The position numbers and the translations under genes were made by a program. 64,000 nucleotides of DNA from Flavobacterium tistrianum (lineage in GTDB: Bacteria > Bacteroidota > Bacteroidia > Flavobacteriales > Flavobacteriaceae). The notes below the pieces were generated by a model that saw only the letters and a program-made list of their open reading frames with translations, made no database searches and was not told where the DNA came from. The stretch is taken from the NCBI RefSeq assembly GCF_003254545.1, contig NZ_QJRH01000064.1:124001-188000 (forward strand), given 5' to 3'. Of the stretch, positions 24,900-34,337 are shown one piece after another (positions within the stretch are counted from its first letter, which is position 1; each line of letters starts with the position of its first letter).

Positions 24900-27287
24900 T
24901 CAATTCGCTCTATTTCTTTCCTCTTCATTTCCAAAGTTTCTTTCCTTAGATTTTACATTTTGATTTCCGAACTTATAACTCAAAGCAATTCTGAAAGCTC
25001 TAGAATCATTGTAGTTTTTCATTGTATTTTTAATTCCGTTTGAATAATAAGAGATTAATGGTTTTTGAGCATTCAATACATCTTCTCCTGTCAAAGTAAC
25101 CGAAAGATTCTTTTTTAAAGCCAGAAATTTGACAGAAACATCCAAAATATTCAAAGTTGATATATTAAAAACCTGATAACGTCCTGGTAATTGCAGACCA
25201 TAATTTAAACCCAAGAAAAGAGTTTTAGATTGATTTATTGTAAAATCGTTATTGCTGTAAATATAACCGTTGTAACCATCAACAGAGGCAATTAAGCTGG
25301 TTCTCGATTTAACGTTTTGATAATTGAAATTGAATCCCATAAAACTGTTCCACCAAGCATATTTATTGAAATTGTAATAGGTTGACAGTCCGATTTGAAA
25401 TGTATTTGCATAATTAATTGGCCTGCTTTTCGTAATGTTTGTTTCAGGATCGATAATCGCTAATTGTTGCCCAAAATTTGAAACCTGAGAAAAATAAACC
25501 GTATTTACCCATTTTTGATTTCTGATATATGAAAATTCTAAATTATCTATAATAGAAGGTTTCAAAAATGGATTTCCTTCAGAATAATAAAACGGACTTG
25601 TTCTAATCACAAACGGATTTAAATAATCAAAATCTGGCCTGCGGATTCTTTGGCTATAGTTTAGCGAATAAGTATTATTGTCATTCGCATTGTAAGTCAG
25701 ATAAGCCGTTGGAAACAATTTGATATAATTATTTTTGTTGGTTTGATTTAGATTTTCAGAATAACCTTCTGTTTGTGTTGCTTCGGCTCTTAAACCGATT
25801 TGCGTTTCCCATTTTTCGCTTAATTTTTTATTGGCAGAAAAATAGATAGCTTCGTTATATTCTTTGTAAGTGAATATATTAGAATAGTTTACATCAAGAA
25901 TTGGAGTTCCACTTTCGTTATCAAAAACGGTTAAGTTGTTTTTGGTATTCGTATAAAATCCTTTTCCGCCAAAGCTGATATTCGCCCAAGAATAGGGAAG
26001 CGAAACATCAATTTTTGCTGAATAATTTTTTAATCGGTTTAAGTTAGAATTGATTGCAGTGAAATAAGTTCCTGGAATATTATCTTTTTGATTATTCATT
26101 TCATTGCCTGAAAATACACGAAAATCGTCTTTTTGATAATTGAAATAATCTAAATCTACTGTAATGTTTTTGCCGTCATTATTTAAATTGAAAACGTTAT
26201 TCCAGTTAATCGAATTCATTTGAGGTTTGTTCTGTGCATTGACATCAGACAAAATATATGAATTGATTTCGCCAGAAGTATTATAACGAGTTGTCAGCGG
26301 ATTATTTGCTGAAGTTCTGTTATTAAAACTTCCTAAATATTTTATTCCAGAAGTCCATTTTTCCGTTAATTTATAATCGACGCCAAAACCAATGCTCAAT
26401 AAATTGGTTTTTGATTTAGAGGAAATATCTTGTTTCCAGATTTCATTTGGATAATAAATTCTATTATCTGAAGTCGTGCGAAATTGATCTATTCCTTTAT
26501 TAATTGAAGCTTGAAGCGACAATTTATTGTAATTGTAGATAAATAATCCGTTTATGTTTTCGCTTGCGTAACTTCTTTGTACATAAGTAGAGCCAAGATT
26601 TGCAGTCCAAGAATTCGCTTTAGCAGTTTTCAGTTTAATATTGATTAAACCGCTGTTTCCTTCCGCTTCATATTTTGCTGGAGGCGTTGTGATTACTTCG
26701 ATACTTTTGATATTATTAGCAGGAATCGATCTAAGAAATGCAACGAGATCTTCCTGCGTCATTTTGTTCAAACGATCATCAATCATAACTAAAACTTCTC
26801 CTTTTCCAACAATAGAAATCGTTTCATTCTGAACTCTCACTGTTGGTGTAGATTTTAAAGCATCTAAAGCCGTTCCGCCAGTTGCAGTAACCGAATTTTC
26901 GACATTAAAAACCAGTCGATCTACTTTTTGTTCTACTAGTTTTTTTCTTGATTTTACTGTTATGCCGTCAAGCTGAATCTGTTCTTTTACTTCTATTTCT
27001 CCTAAATCAAGATCTTGATTTACGATTATTTCTTTGGTATTAAATTCATTTCCAAATTGTTCTATAATTAATCTATAATTCCCTTTTTCAGGATTTAAAA
27101 TAAAGTTACCTAAACTATCAGTTGAAGATTGCTGATATAACGTTTTGTCGGTTTTTAATAACGTCGCTGTTGCAAATTCTAAAGGTGTTTTGTTTTGATT
27201 TATAATTTTTCCTTTTAAAGAAAATTGCTGGGCAAACGTGTTACTTTGAAATAGAAATAAAATTGATGCTAAAATGATTCTTTTCAT
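24900..27287 (-). CDS. TonB-dependent receptor-like outer membrane beta-barrel protein
   Basis: A 795-residue outer membrane protein. It has a signal peptide (ending NTFAQ) and a carboxypeptidase-regulatory-like domain (about 20-105: FSLKGKIINQNKTPLEFATA). A plug domain at about 120-215 has GTALDALKSTPTVRV, VLVMIDDRLN and IEVITTPPAKYEAEG. A long beta-barrel with many aromatic-ended strands follows. This type, with an outer-membrane-beta-barrel C-terminal domain, is usually not paired with SusD, and no SusD is present here. It lacks a clear TonB box, so transport function is less certain than its location. It is divergent from a LytS/LytTR two-component pair, which may control it. Confidence 0.87.
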   Translation of the reverse strand: MKRIILASILFLFQSNTFAQQFSLKGKIINQNKTPLEFATATLLKTDKTLYQQSSTDSLGNFILNPEKGNYRLIIEQFGNEFNTKEIIVNQDLDLGEIEVKEQIQLDGITVKSRKKLVEQKVDRLVFNVENSVTATGGTALDALKSTPTVRVQNETISIVGKGEVLVMIDDRLNKMTQEDLVAFLRSIPANNIKSIEVITTPPAKYEAEGNSGLINIKLKTAKANSWTANLGSTYVQRSYASENINGLFIYNYNKLSLQASINKGIDQFRTTSDNRIYYPNEIWKQDISSKSKTNLLSIGFGVDYKLTEKWTSGIKYLGSFNNRTSANNPLTTRYNTSGEINSYILSDVNAQNKPQMNSINWNNVFNLNNDGKNITVDLDYFNYQKDDFRVFSGNEMNNQKDNIPGTYFTAINSNLNRLKNYSAKIDVSLPYSWANISFGGKGFYTNTKNNLTVFDNESGTPILDVNYSNIFTYKEYNEAIYFSANKKLSEKWETQIGLRAEATQTEGYSENLNQTNKNNYIKLFPTAYLTYNANDNNTYSLNYSQRIRRPDFDYLNPFVIRTSPFYYSEGNPFLKPSIIDNLEFSYIRNQKWVNTVYFSQVSNFGQQLAIIDPETNITKSRPINYANTFQIGLSTYYNFNKYAWWNSFMGFNFNYQNVKSRTSLIASVDGYNGYIYSNNDFTINQSKTLFLGLNYGLQLPGRYQVFNISTLNILDVSVKFLALKKNLSVTLTGEDVLNAQKPLISYYSNGIKNTMKNYNDSRAFRIALSYKFGNQNVKSKERNFGNEEERNRAN

Positions 27288-27403
27288 GGTTTAAAAATTA
27301 ATTACAGGGCAAAACTGTTAGAATTAAAACCTAAAAACCATTTTTATCGACAAACCCCGCCAATTAATCTGCAAACCCGTTAAAAAGCTTTTTACTGAAT
27401 GTA

Positions 27404-27411
27404 TATCTTTG
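27404..27411 (+). promoter_or_regulatory. Bacteroidota -7 element in front of the LytS-like kinase
   Basis: TATCTTTG matches TAnnTTTG exactly. It overlaps the first possible ATG (27399) but ends 17 bases before the second ATG (27429), which argues that translation begins at 27429. Confidence 0.5.
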
Positions 27412-27428
27412 TTTTAAAAATATACCGA

Positions 27429-28451
27429 ATGTATAAAGGAACTATAACCAAAAGGCTCGAATGTCTAATTCATATTATTTATTGGCTTTTAATTTCATAT
27501 TTCACTTTCGTCAAAAATCCGATTGGAGCACGATTTTCTGTACCCGATCTATTTCTTTGCACTTATTTTATAGTTTTTATTATTACGTTTTATTTTCATT
27601 ACTTGATCGTAATGAAAACCGTTTTCAAAGCTTTTAACTGGAAAAGACTTTTTGCAGGAGTTTTTGTTTCGTATCTCATTTTTACTTCTTTAAGATTCTT
27701 TTTTGAGCAGATCATTACCAAATTTTTATTTGATAAAGTAAATTATACCGACGTTAATTTTCTAAATTATATGCTGGACAATTTGCATTATAGCAGCATG
27801 GCCATTATCTTAAGTTCGTTTCTTTGGTTTGTGATTTATTCAATTCGTCTTTTGGAATACAATAAGGTTATTTTGGAAGAAAATAAGAATACCGAAATCA
27901 AATTTTTGAAAGCTCAGATTAATCCGCATTTTGTATTTAATACTTTAAATAACATTTACTCAATGGTTTATTTTCAGTCAGATAAATCATTGACTGCAAT
28001 TGATAAATTGAGTCAGATTATGCGTTTTACGACTTACGAATCTCAGAAAGAAAAGATTAAACTTTCAGATGAAGTTGCGTATATAAAAGCGTATATTGAA
28101 CTCGAAGAATTGAGGCATCAGGAAAGCCTTTTTGTTGATTTGAAGCTGGAACTGGAGAATGAATTTGAAGAAATTCCGCCGTATATTTTATCACCTTTAG
28201 TAGAAAATGCATTAAAGCACGGAGCTGTTTCTAACAGCGAACCGATCGAAATTTACTTGAAAGTTTTATCAGGAAAACTAGTTTTTAAAGTGAAAAATGC
28301 AATCGGAACGCAGAAAAAAGATAGTTTGGGCGGAATTGGATTGGATAATTTACAAAAGCGTCTAGAGATTCATTATCCCGAAAAACACCAACTTAAAATT
28401 ACAAACGAGGAAAACCATTTTACAGCCGAACTTGAAATAGATTTAAAATGA
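27429..28451 (+). CDS. LytS/YehU-type sensor histidine kinase
   Basis: A kinase of 340 residues from the preferred start MYKGTITKRL. An upstream ATG at 27399 would overlap a perfect -7 promoter element. The N-terminal 150 residues hold four membrane segments. The His_kinase domain follows with QINPHFVFNTLNNIYSM, whose His is the phospho-acceptor, and an ATPase part with LVENALKHG (N box) and GGIGLDNLQKRL (G box). It overlaps the LytTR regulator by 4 bases (ATGA). The stimulus is unknown. Such pairs often control the gene next door, here the divergent TonB-type receptor. Confidence 0.92.
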   Translation: MYKGTITKRLECLIHIIYWLLISYFTFVKNPIGARFSVPDLFLCTYFIVFIITFYFHYLIVMKTVFKAFNWKRLFAGVFVSYLIFTSLRFFFEQIITKFLFDKVNYTDVNFLNYMLDNLHYSSMAIILSSFLWFVIYSIRLLEYNKVILEENKNTEIKFLKAQINPHFVFNTLNNIYSMVYFQSDKSLTAIDKLSQIMRFTTYESQKEKIKLSDEVAYIKAYIELEELRHQESLFVDLKLELENEFEEIPPYILSPLVENALKHGAVSNSEPIEIYLKVLSGKLVFKVKNAIGTQKKDSLGGIGLDNLQKRLEIHYPEKHQLKITNEENHFTAELEIDLK

Positions 28452-29161
28452 ATAAAAAAATAAACTGTATTATTCTAGATGACGAACCTTTTGCTGTAAA
28501 ATTAATTGCCGATTATGCTTCTAAAATTTCGAGATTAAATGTTTTATATGCTGACAGTGATGTTTTTAAAGCAATTGAAGTTCTAAATACAGAATCGGTT
28601 GATTTGATTTTTATTGATATTCAAATGCCGCAATTAACGGGAATTGAATTGATGCAGATGTTCAATCAGAAATATAATTTCATCATTACGTCAGCTTACC
28701 CGCAATATGCTCTGGAAGCTTTTCAGTTTAATGTGATTGATTATTTATTAAAGCCTATCACGTTTAATCGTTTCTATCAAAGTGTTGAGAAATTCATTCG
28801 CTGGCAGGAAAGTTTTCAGGTTGCTGAAAAAGCAGATAACGATTATTTATTTGTAAAAGCAGACCGAAAGCATTATAAAATTGCTTTAAACGATATTCTG
28901 TATATTGAAGGATTACGAGATTATATCCGCATTCATACGAATGACGAAAAGATTATGGCATTGGAAAACATGAAAGATATTTTAGAAAAATTACCATCTA
29001 ATCAATTTATTAGAATTCATCGTTCGTATATTATTCCAAAGGATAAAATTAAGGTTATTGACGGAAACCAGATTGTAATGAATAGTGGAAATGCTTTGCC
29101 AATTGGAGAAACGTATAGGAAGTTGGTTAGTGAGTGGTTGGTTGGTGTGATAAATTTGTAA
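28448..29161 (+). CDS. LytTR-family response regulator
   Basis: A 237-residue regulator. The receiver domain has DDEP at 11-14 and phospho-acceptor Asp57 in IFIDIQMPQ, with the Lys in LLKPI. The C-terminal LytTR DNA-binding domain (about 135-235) begins FVKADRKHYKIALNDILYIEG and includes FIRIHRSYIIP. It is the partner of the kinase just upstream, by overlap and family. Confidence 0.93.
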   Translation: MNKKINCIILDDEPFAVKLIADYASKISRLNVLYADSDVFKAIEVLNTESVDLIFIDIQMPQLTGIELMQMFNQKYNFIITSAYPQYALEAFQFNVIDYLLKPITFNRFYQSVEKFIRWQESFQVAEKADNDYLFVKADRKHYKIALNDILYIEGLRDYIRIHTNDEKIMALENMKDILEKLPSNQFIRIHRSYIIPKDKIKVIDGNQIVMNSGNALPIGETYRKLVSEWLVGVINL

Positions 29162-29229
29162 TACATCAATTTGGCTGAACGATTAATTCATTATGTTTAT
29201 CCTTTAAAAATATTATCTGTAAAAATTAA

Positions 29230-30273
29230 ATGAAAAAACTTTTCCTAGCAGTTAGCTTTCTTTTTTTTAGTATAAATTATGGGCAAATCAATCTTTCAAC
29301 AATTGATGGGTATTGGATAAAGTATAAAGGAGAAATGAAAGACGGTAGTGATCTATCTGATGGATTTACAGAGGATTCAGGTTACATGGAATATAGGATT
29401 AATCGAGGGAAATTATGCATTAATTCAAATCCAGTTCATAAGGTAAATGAGAGTTGTTTAGATTTTACATTGATTAATAGTTTTATGAAAACATCTCAGT
29501 ACTCTGGATTTGTAGTTGAAAAAGTAACAAGAGATTCTTTAGTATTATGTGAGAAAATTGATGGACTGGCAGATGATAAACTTAAAAGATCCTATTTTGT
29601 CAAACAAGATTTAATAATTTCAAAATTTAAGGAAGAGAATAAAAATGAGAAACACATAATTGCTTCAAAATTATTCTCACCAAAAACAAATGGTACTATT
29701 GAAATAGATTTAAACAAAGCGTTTAAAAATAATTATTCGAATTTTGAACTAGTTGGAAACTTGAAAATTTATCCTGACAAGAAAAGGATAAAGACGGAAA
29801 TTACATTTTCAACACAAAAGGATTCGTCAAGGATAAGATTAGTAAAAAAGGTCATTGATGGTTCTTTTGAAAAATGGAATTTAAAAGATTTTAGAGATTA
29901 TGAATCAATAGAAATTCCTTTTGTTCTAAAAAGTGAAATTACAAAAACATTTTGGGGAATTTCGGTAATATTTTATACAACGGATTTAACGGAATTTGAA
30001 AGAATCTACGGAGTAAAAATGGAAGATATTAGAAAATCAGCAGACTACTTTAATAAAGGATTGATTGCTTATGAAGAGAAAAAATATTTAGAATCAATTG
30101 CCTATTTTTCAGAATCATATAAATTTAATTCCAAGAATATAGATGCTCTATATAATAAAGCAGCGATATATTTTGAATCTGGAGATAAAGAAAGTGCTTG
30201 TAAAGTATGGCTAGAAATTTCTGTACTTGGTCAAACAGAAGGAAAACAATTGTTCTTAAAAAACTGTGAATAG
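29230..30273 (+). CDS. exported protein with C-terminal TPR repeats
   Basis: A 347-residue protein with a signal peptide (hydrophobic residues 4-16, ending NYGQ). The first 260 residues match no family I know. The C-terminal 80 residues form about two tetratricopeptide repeats (YFNKGLIAYEEKKYLESIAYF and ALYNKAAIYFESGDKESACKVW). TPRs mediate protein contacts, so a periplasmic scaffold role is possible. The composition is Lys-rich and the gene sits with a small lipoprotein gene 18 bases on, probably in one transcript. Confidence 0.78.
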   Translation: MKKLFLAVSFLFFSINYGQINLSTIDGYWIKYKGEMKDGSDLSDGFTEDSGYMEYRINRGKLCINSNPVHKVNESCLDFTLINSFMKTSQYSGFVVEKVTRDSLVLCEKIDGLADDKLKRSYFVKQDLIISKFKEENKNEKHIIASKLFSPKTNGTIEIDLNKAFKNNYSNFELVGNLKIYPDKKRIKTEITFSTQKDSSRIRLVKKVIDGSFEKWNLKDFRDYESIEIPFVLKSEITKTFWGISVIFYTTDLTEFERIYGVKMEDIRKSADYFNKGLIAYEEKKYLESIAYFSESYKFNSKNIDALYNKAAIYFESGDKESACKVWLEISVLGQTEGKQLFLKNCE

Positions 30274-30291
30274 TTTTTAATAGATCGGTAT

Positions 30292-30699
30292 ATGAAATGG
30301 AGCGTTATTATTTTAATTTCCGTACTATTTTCTTGCAATGAGAAGAACAATGATGTAATTGTAACCTCAGATGATAATTCAGGGAGTTATTTTCGGAGAA
30401 AACTCGAGAATAAAAAGCTTATGGACAGTTTGGATTATCTTGTTCTGAGTAAGGGAGATACTTTGGCTTACAATGAATTAAAAGCTATTCATTACATTGG
30501 TGAGCATAAGTTTACTGGATTTCTTTATTATGCATTGATAATGTCAAACAAGTATAATTATAAAGTTGCTTCTTTTGATGTTTACGATATTTTAACTACT
30601 AATGAGAAATATTTAGATGTAGAAACGAGAAAAATAGCAGATGAATATTTGTTAAAAAGCAAACGATCTAATCCTAATCCTATCATAACAAAGCGTTGA
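30292..30699 (+). CDS. small lipoprotein of unknown function
   Basis: A 135-residue protein with a short lipoprotein signal and lipobox LFSC (Cys15). The body is mostly helical and charged, with no family I recognise. It lies 18 bases after the TPR protein gene and is likely co-transcribed. A GC-rich palindrome begins 16 bases after its stop. Confidence 0.7.
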   Translation: MKWSVIILISVLFSCNEKNNDVIVTSDDNSGSYFRRKLENKKLMDSLDYLVLSKGDTLAYNELKAIHYIGEHKFTGFLYYALIMSNKYNYKVASFDVYDILTTNEKYLDVETRKIADEYLLKSKRSNPNPIITKR

Positions 30700-30715
30700 T
30701 CTCCCTATCGCTGGC

Positions 30716-30765
30716 GCGAGCGTCTCGCTCGTGACCGCAAAGTTAAGCACGAGCGAGACGCTCGC
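30716..30765. repeat. GC-rich perfect palindrome, 18-base arms
   Basis: GCGAGCGTCTCGCTCGTG (30716-30733) pairs perfectly with CACGAGCGAGACGCTCGC (30748-30765) around a 14-base loop. Its base composition is far more GC-rich than anything around it. The arms also contain internal self-complementary parts (GAGCG...CGCTC). No T-run follows. It looks like a dispersed REP-like or mobile palindrome rather than a simple terminator. Confidence 0.85.
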
Positions 30766-30856
30766 GTGAGTAGATATGGTTATAATTTGTTGTTTACAAG
30801 TACTTTAAGTGTAATATGTTCTTTTTTTGATTAAATTTATCTAAAAAAAATGCAAT

Positions 30857-32533
30857 ATGGTTACAGCTATACTTAGAGAACATCCAGAATTGGCACTTTT
30901 TTTATGCTTGGCTCTTGGATTTTTAATCGGACGCATTAAAATCGGGACATTTAAAATTGGTGTAGTATTAGGGACTTTATTTGCTGGAGTGCTAATTGGC
31001 CAGTTGGATATTGAAATTCCTGATATTGTAAAAACTATTTTCTTTGATTTTTTCCTTTTTTCAACAGGATACAAAGTTGGCCCTCAATTTTTTCAGGGTT
31101 TTAAAAAGAATGCATTTCCGCAATTATTGCTCACTTTAGTGATTTGTTTATCCTGTCTATTAGTAGCATATTCAGTATCTACTTTTTTAGGTTATGATAT
31201 CGGAACTTCAGCTGGATTATTAGCAGGAGCGTTTTCTGAATCAACTGTAATTGGGACAGCTTCAGATGCTATAAGCCACTTAAATCTTGATGATGCAGAA
31301 AAAACTAGATTAATTAATAATATTCCGGTAGCCTATTCTGTAACTTATTTGGTAGGAGCAGCTTCTTTTGTTTTTTTTCTTACTGGAATTGCTCCAAAAT
31401 TGCTTGGTATTAATTTAGTTGAAGAAAGTAATAAACTGGCAGAAACCATTTCAGGAGAAACTGAATATGGTCCAGGAATGAAAAGCGCCTATCAGCGATG
31501 GATTATTCGCGCATATAGAATAACCAATGAAAAATGGATTGGAATCAGTATTAGCGAATTTGAGAGATTAATTTCTAACAAGAATATTGTTATTCAGAGG
31601 ATACGTCATAAAGATCAATTGTTAGATCCGAAACCCGATACTATAATTCATAAAGATGATATACTGGTTATTATGGCGCAGCACGGAATCATTTTAGACA
31701 GCCTGTTTTCTATTGGTCCAGAAGTTTTAGATGAAGAATTGTTGAATTTTCCGTTAGCACATCTGGATGTTACAATCACCAATAAAGCAATTGAAGGAAT
31801 GACAGTAAAGTCTCTTCGAAAAAGCAGTTTTTATCATGGACTAATGCTAAATAAGATAACGAGAGAAAATCATGAAATACCACTTGAGTCAAAAACAGTT
31901 TTGAATAGAGGTGATATTTTGAATCTTTCAGGCCGACCTGCAAAACTGGAGGAAGCGGCAAAAGAAATAGGTTATTTGGATCGTTTAAGCCCAGAGACAG
32001 ATATTATTTTTGTTGGTTTGGGTATCGTACTTGGAGGACTTTTAGGCTTGCTTTCGGTTACCTTATTTGGAGTTTCAGTAACTTTAACAACAAGCGGTGG
32101 CGCACTGGTAATGGGACTAGTTTTTGGCTGGCTGCATTCAAGAACGCCAGTTTTTGGCAGAATTCCAGAGCCCGCCTTGTGGATATTTGACAATGTTGGT
32201 CTTGCTGCGTTTATTGGACTTGTTGGTCTTGCTGCGGGACCAAGTTTTATTTCAGGTCTTAAAGAAACCGGATTTGGTATTTTGCTTGCTGGTGTGGCTG
32301 TTGCCTTAATTCCTCATATCATCGGAATGTATTTTGGAAGATATATATTAAAAATAAATCCAATAATTTTACTTGGCGCGCAAACAGGCGCAGGTACCTC
32401 AACAATCGGTTTAAAAGCTGTCCAAGATGCATCAGGAAGCAAATTTCCAGTTTTAGGCTACACTATTCCTTACGCATTAGCTAATATATTATTGACTGCT
32501 TTTGGACCAATACTTGTTGGTATGATGTCTTAA
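30857..32533 (+). CDS. AspT/YidE-family antiporter (aspartate:alanine exchanger type)
   Basis: A 558-residue membrane protein of the AAEX family. It has about five N-terminal membrane helices, two central RCK_C/TrkA-C regulatory domains (about residues 205-375) and about five C-terminal helices, the duplicated layout of AspT and YidE. The conserved short motifs GAFSESTVIGTAS and GAQTGAGTSTIG are present in the two halves. Characterised members exchange aspartate for alanine, driving proton motive force. Most others have unknown substrates. It is a single gene, ended by a UUCG-loop terminator. Confidence 0.88.
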   Translation: MVTAILREHPELALFLCLALGFLIGRIKIGTFKIGVVLGTLFAGVLIGQLDIEIPDIVKTIFFDFFLFSTGYKVGPQFFQGFKKNAFPQLLLTLVICLSCLLVAYSVSTFLGYDIGTSAGLLAGAFSESTVIGTASDAISHLNLDDAEKTRLINNIPVAYSVTYLVGAASFVFFLTGIAPKLLGINLVEESNKLAETISGETEYGPGMKSAYQRWIIRAYRITNEKWIGISISEFERLISNKNIVIQRIRHKDQLLDPKPDTIIHKDDILVIMAQHGIILDSLFSIGPEVLDEELLNFPLAHLDVTITNKAIEGMTVKSLRKSSFYHGLMLNKITRENHEIPLESKTVLNRGDILNLSGRPAKLEEAAKEIGYLDRLSPETDIIFVGLGIVLGGLLGLLSVTLFGVSVTLTTSGGALVMGLVFGWLHSRTPVFGRIPEPALWIFDNVGLAAFIGLVGLAAGPSFISGLKETGFGILLAGVAVALIPHIIGMYFGRYILKINPIILLGAQTGAGTSTIGLKAVQDASGSKFPVLGYTIPYALANILLTAFGPILVGMMS

Positions 32534-32579
32534 CATATTAAATCAAATGTAGCCTCTTTATATTTAAAGTTTATCTCTT

Positions 32580-32602
32580 AACAGCCTTCGGGCTGTTTTT
32601 TT
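32580..32602 (+). terminator. intrinsic terminator with TTCG tetraloop
   Basis: AACAGCC-TTCG-GGCTGTT followed by five T. It lies 46 bases after the stop of the AspT-family gene. The rest of 32534-32838 (about 300 bases without a gene) holds only this hairpin and a long AT-rich leader for the next gene. I found no small ORF or exact -7 element there. Confidence 0.9.
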
Positions 32603-32838
32603 GTGGTTTATAGCAACCTTAAGAAAATCAATGATACATTAAAGATTAGAAAAAAGTTTATTGTTTACGGGAAAACGTACAAAATTGTGATTTTATTGAA
32701 TTATTTTCGTACATATTGTGCTGATTGAAAAGAATATTGCTTTTAACTAAGATGCTTAATTATTATAAATTTTGGTCGGAATAACCGAAACAGCGACCCT
32801 AAACTAACTGAAGGTAGGTAAATATAAATTAAATTATT

Positions 32839-33771
32839 ATGAAAAATTTTACTTTTTTTATTGTTTTTTTATTTCTTGTTGCATTTAAAGCAAATAGCCA
32901 AGCCACATCAAGTGGTTCAACGTTAACTATTAGCAATGTGGCAGGTACTGTTATTTACTATGAGCATAATATAAATTTAGCTGGAGGGTATATTAGTAGT
33001 TCAGGACCTGGAGCGCCATTAAACACTCCTATTAAAATAAAAATTTCATCAGCTGGAACGAGTGTTAATCCCTATTTTGTTACTGGTGAATTAAATGGAG
33101 AATGTGATAGCTACTTAGCTGGAAGTATGAATTCCACAAGTACGGAATTTATCACTACTTTAAATAACTGTTGCAACTCTGTAGCTGAAGGATTTGCAAA
33201 TGGGCTGCGTTTCGGAATTCCAATAAAATGTACTACTTCGAGTCAAGGCAAATGTATCACGTATAATTTTTCTACTAATTGCAATCTATATTGCGCTTCA
33301 TTTTATATGCAAACAAATGATGCTATATGCAGAACAAAAAATTATACTGCACAAATAGGATTTACAGATGGTACATCAACGACAATTACAATCAATTTTA
33401 ATGCAAACAATACTGTTTTTTGCTTTGTTAAGCCTATTAGCGGTATTTTATCATCTTCTTTTGCAGGCTGTAACGCATGTAATACAGGCCCAAGCCCTGA
33501 AAGGATAGCTGCTACTGCTGACGAAACAGAATCTGACAGTAAGTATAAGATTGTTGTTTCTCCTAATCCAACAACATCTGTAGTAAACTTTACAGGCAAA
33601 AACTTAGAAAAATATGTTGTGTCCTTATTTGACTCAGAGGGTAGGGTTTTAATTAAAGATGCTAAGATAACTTCTGAAATTAATGTTGGCAAGTTTATTA
33701 AAGGAATATATGTTTACGTCATTACGGATCAAAATGGTTTTAGACAAGAAGGAAAAATTATCAAAGATTAA
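32839..33771 (+). CDS. cysteine-rich T9SS-secreted protein (type A sorting domain)
   Basis: A 310-residue secreted protein with a signal peptide (ending KANSQ) and a C-terminal type A sorting tail of about 75 residues. The tail starts VVSPNPTTSVVNF, contains LFDSEGRVL and ends GIYVYVI...GKIIKD, so it is a cargo of the type IX secretion system. The central 200 residues contain about 15 cysteines (for example GEC, NNCC, NCNLYC, GCNAC), suggesting several disulfides and a stable extracellular fold. I do not recognise this domain. It is a single gene with a clear terminator after it. Confidence 0.87.
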   Translation: MKNFTFFIVFLFLVAFKANSQATSSGSTLTISNVAGTVIYYEHNINLAGGYISSSGPGAPLNTPIKIKISSAGTSVNPYFVTGELNGECDSYLAGSMNSTSTEFITTLNNCCNSVAEGFANGLRFGIPIKCTTSSQGKCITYNFSTNCNLYCASFYMQTNDAICRTKNYTAQIGFTDGTSTTITINFNANNTVFCFVKPISGILSSSFAGCNACNTGPSPERIAATADETESDSKYKIVVSPNPTTSVVNFTGKNLEKYVVSLFDSEGRVLIKDAKITSEINVGKFIKGIYVYVITDQNGFRQEGKIIKD

Positions 33772-33806
33772 TTTTTGAATAGTAATTGATTTATAATAAT
33801 AAGCAT

Positions 33807-33837
33807 AGAAAAACAGCCTTAAGGCTGTTTTTTTTTT
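33807..33837 (+). terminator. intrinsic terminator
   Basis: AAAACAGCCTT-AAGGCTGTTTT is a continuous palindrome followed by a run of T. It lies 36 bases after the stop of the T9SS cargo gene. Confidence 0.92.
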
Positions 33838-33866
33838 ATTGTATTTGATTTAAGATTTTAGTTTGT

Positions 33867-34337
33867 TTATATCCCGCCATAACGCAACGTTGACCCCAAA
33901 ACAAGCATTGTAACACCAATTGAAGTAACAGTTAATATAATAACAGCCATTTTATTGATATTATCTGGTGTAAGTTTTGGAATAACAAAAAATTGTGCGC
34001 AAACTGCACAAAAGAAAGTACAGAAAAGCAAAATCAGTTTTATGGAAACTGTTTTCTCAAATCCGCTTGAAAAATGAAACCAGGTTTCTGCTGTTACGCC
34101 AAAATCATACGCCATCAAGATTCCCGTTATGATAAGTAAAGCGAGAGAAGACATGCCGAGTTTTTCATATTTCTTTTCAAAATTTAAAATAATTTTAGGG
34201 TCTCTTTTCTTAAATGCGGTTGGTAGATAACAAATAGCTAAAAGCAAATGTCCGCCAACCCAAATTGTGGCCGCCAAAAGATGAATTATTAATACAAAAT
34301 GATGTGAAGTCATAACGTGTTCATTTTGAGTTGTCAA
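33867..34337 (-). CDS. CopD-like four-helix membrane protein
   Basis: A 156-residue membrane protein with four hydrophobic segments. It has HHFVLIIHLLAATIWVGGH at the N-terminus, the His-x-Trp-GGH pattern of the CopD/DUF2269-like group, with histidines that could ligate haem or copper. Function is not established. Its ATG overlaps the nrdG stop by 4 bases, so it is the last gene of the nad-ric-nrd operon. A link to anaerobic or copper metabolism is only inferred. Confidence 0.75.
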   Translation of the reverse strand: MTTQNEHVMTSHHFVLIIHLLAATIWVGGHLLLAICYLPTAFKKRDPKIILNFEKKYEKLGMSSLALLIITGILMAYDFGVTAETWFHFSSGFEKTVSIKLILLFCTFFCAVCAQFFVIPKLTPDNINKMAVIILTVTSIGVTMLVLGSTLRYGGI

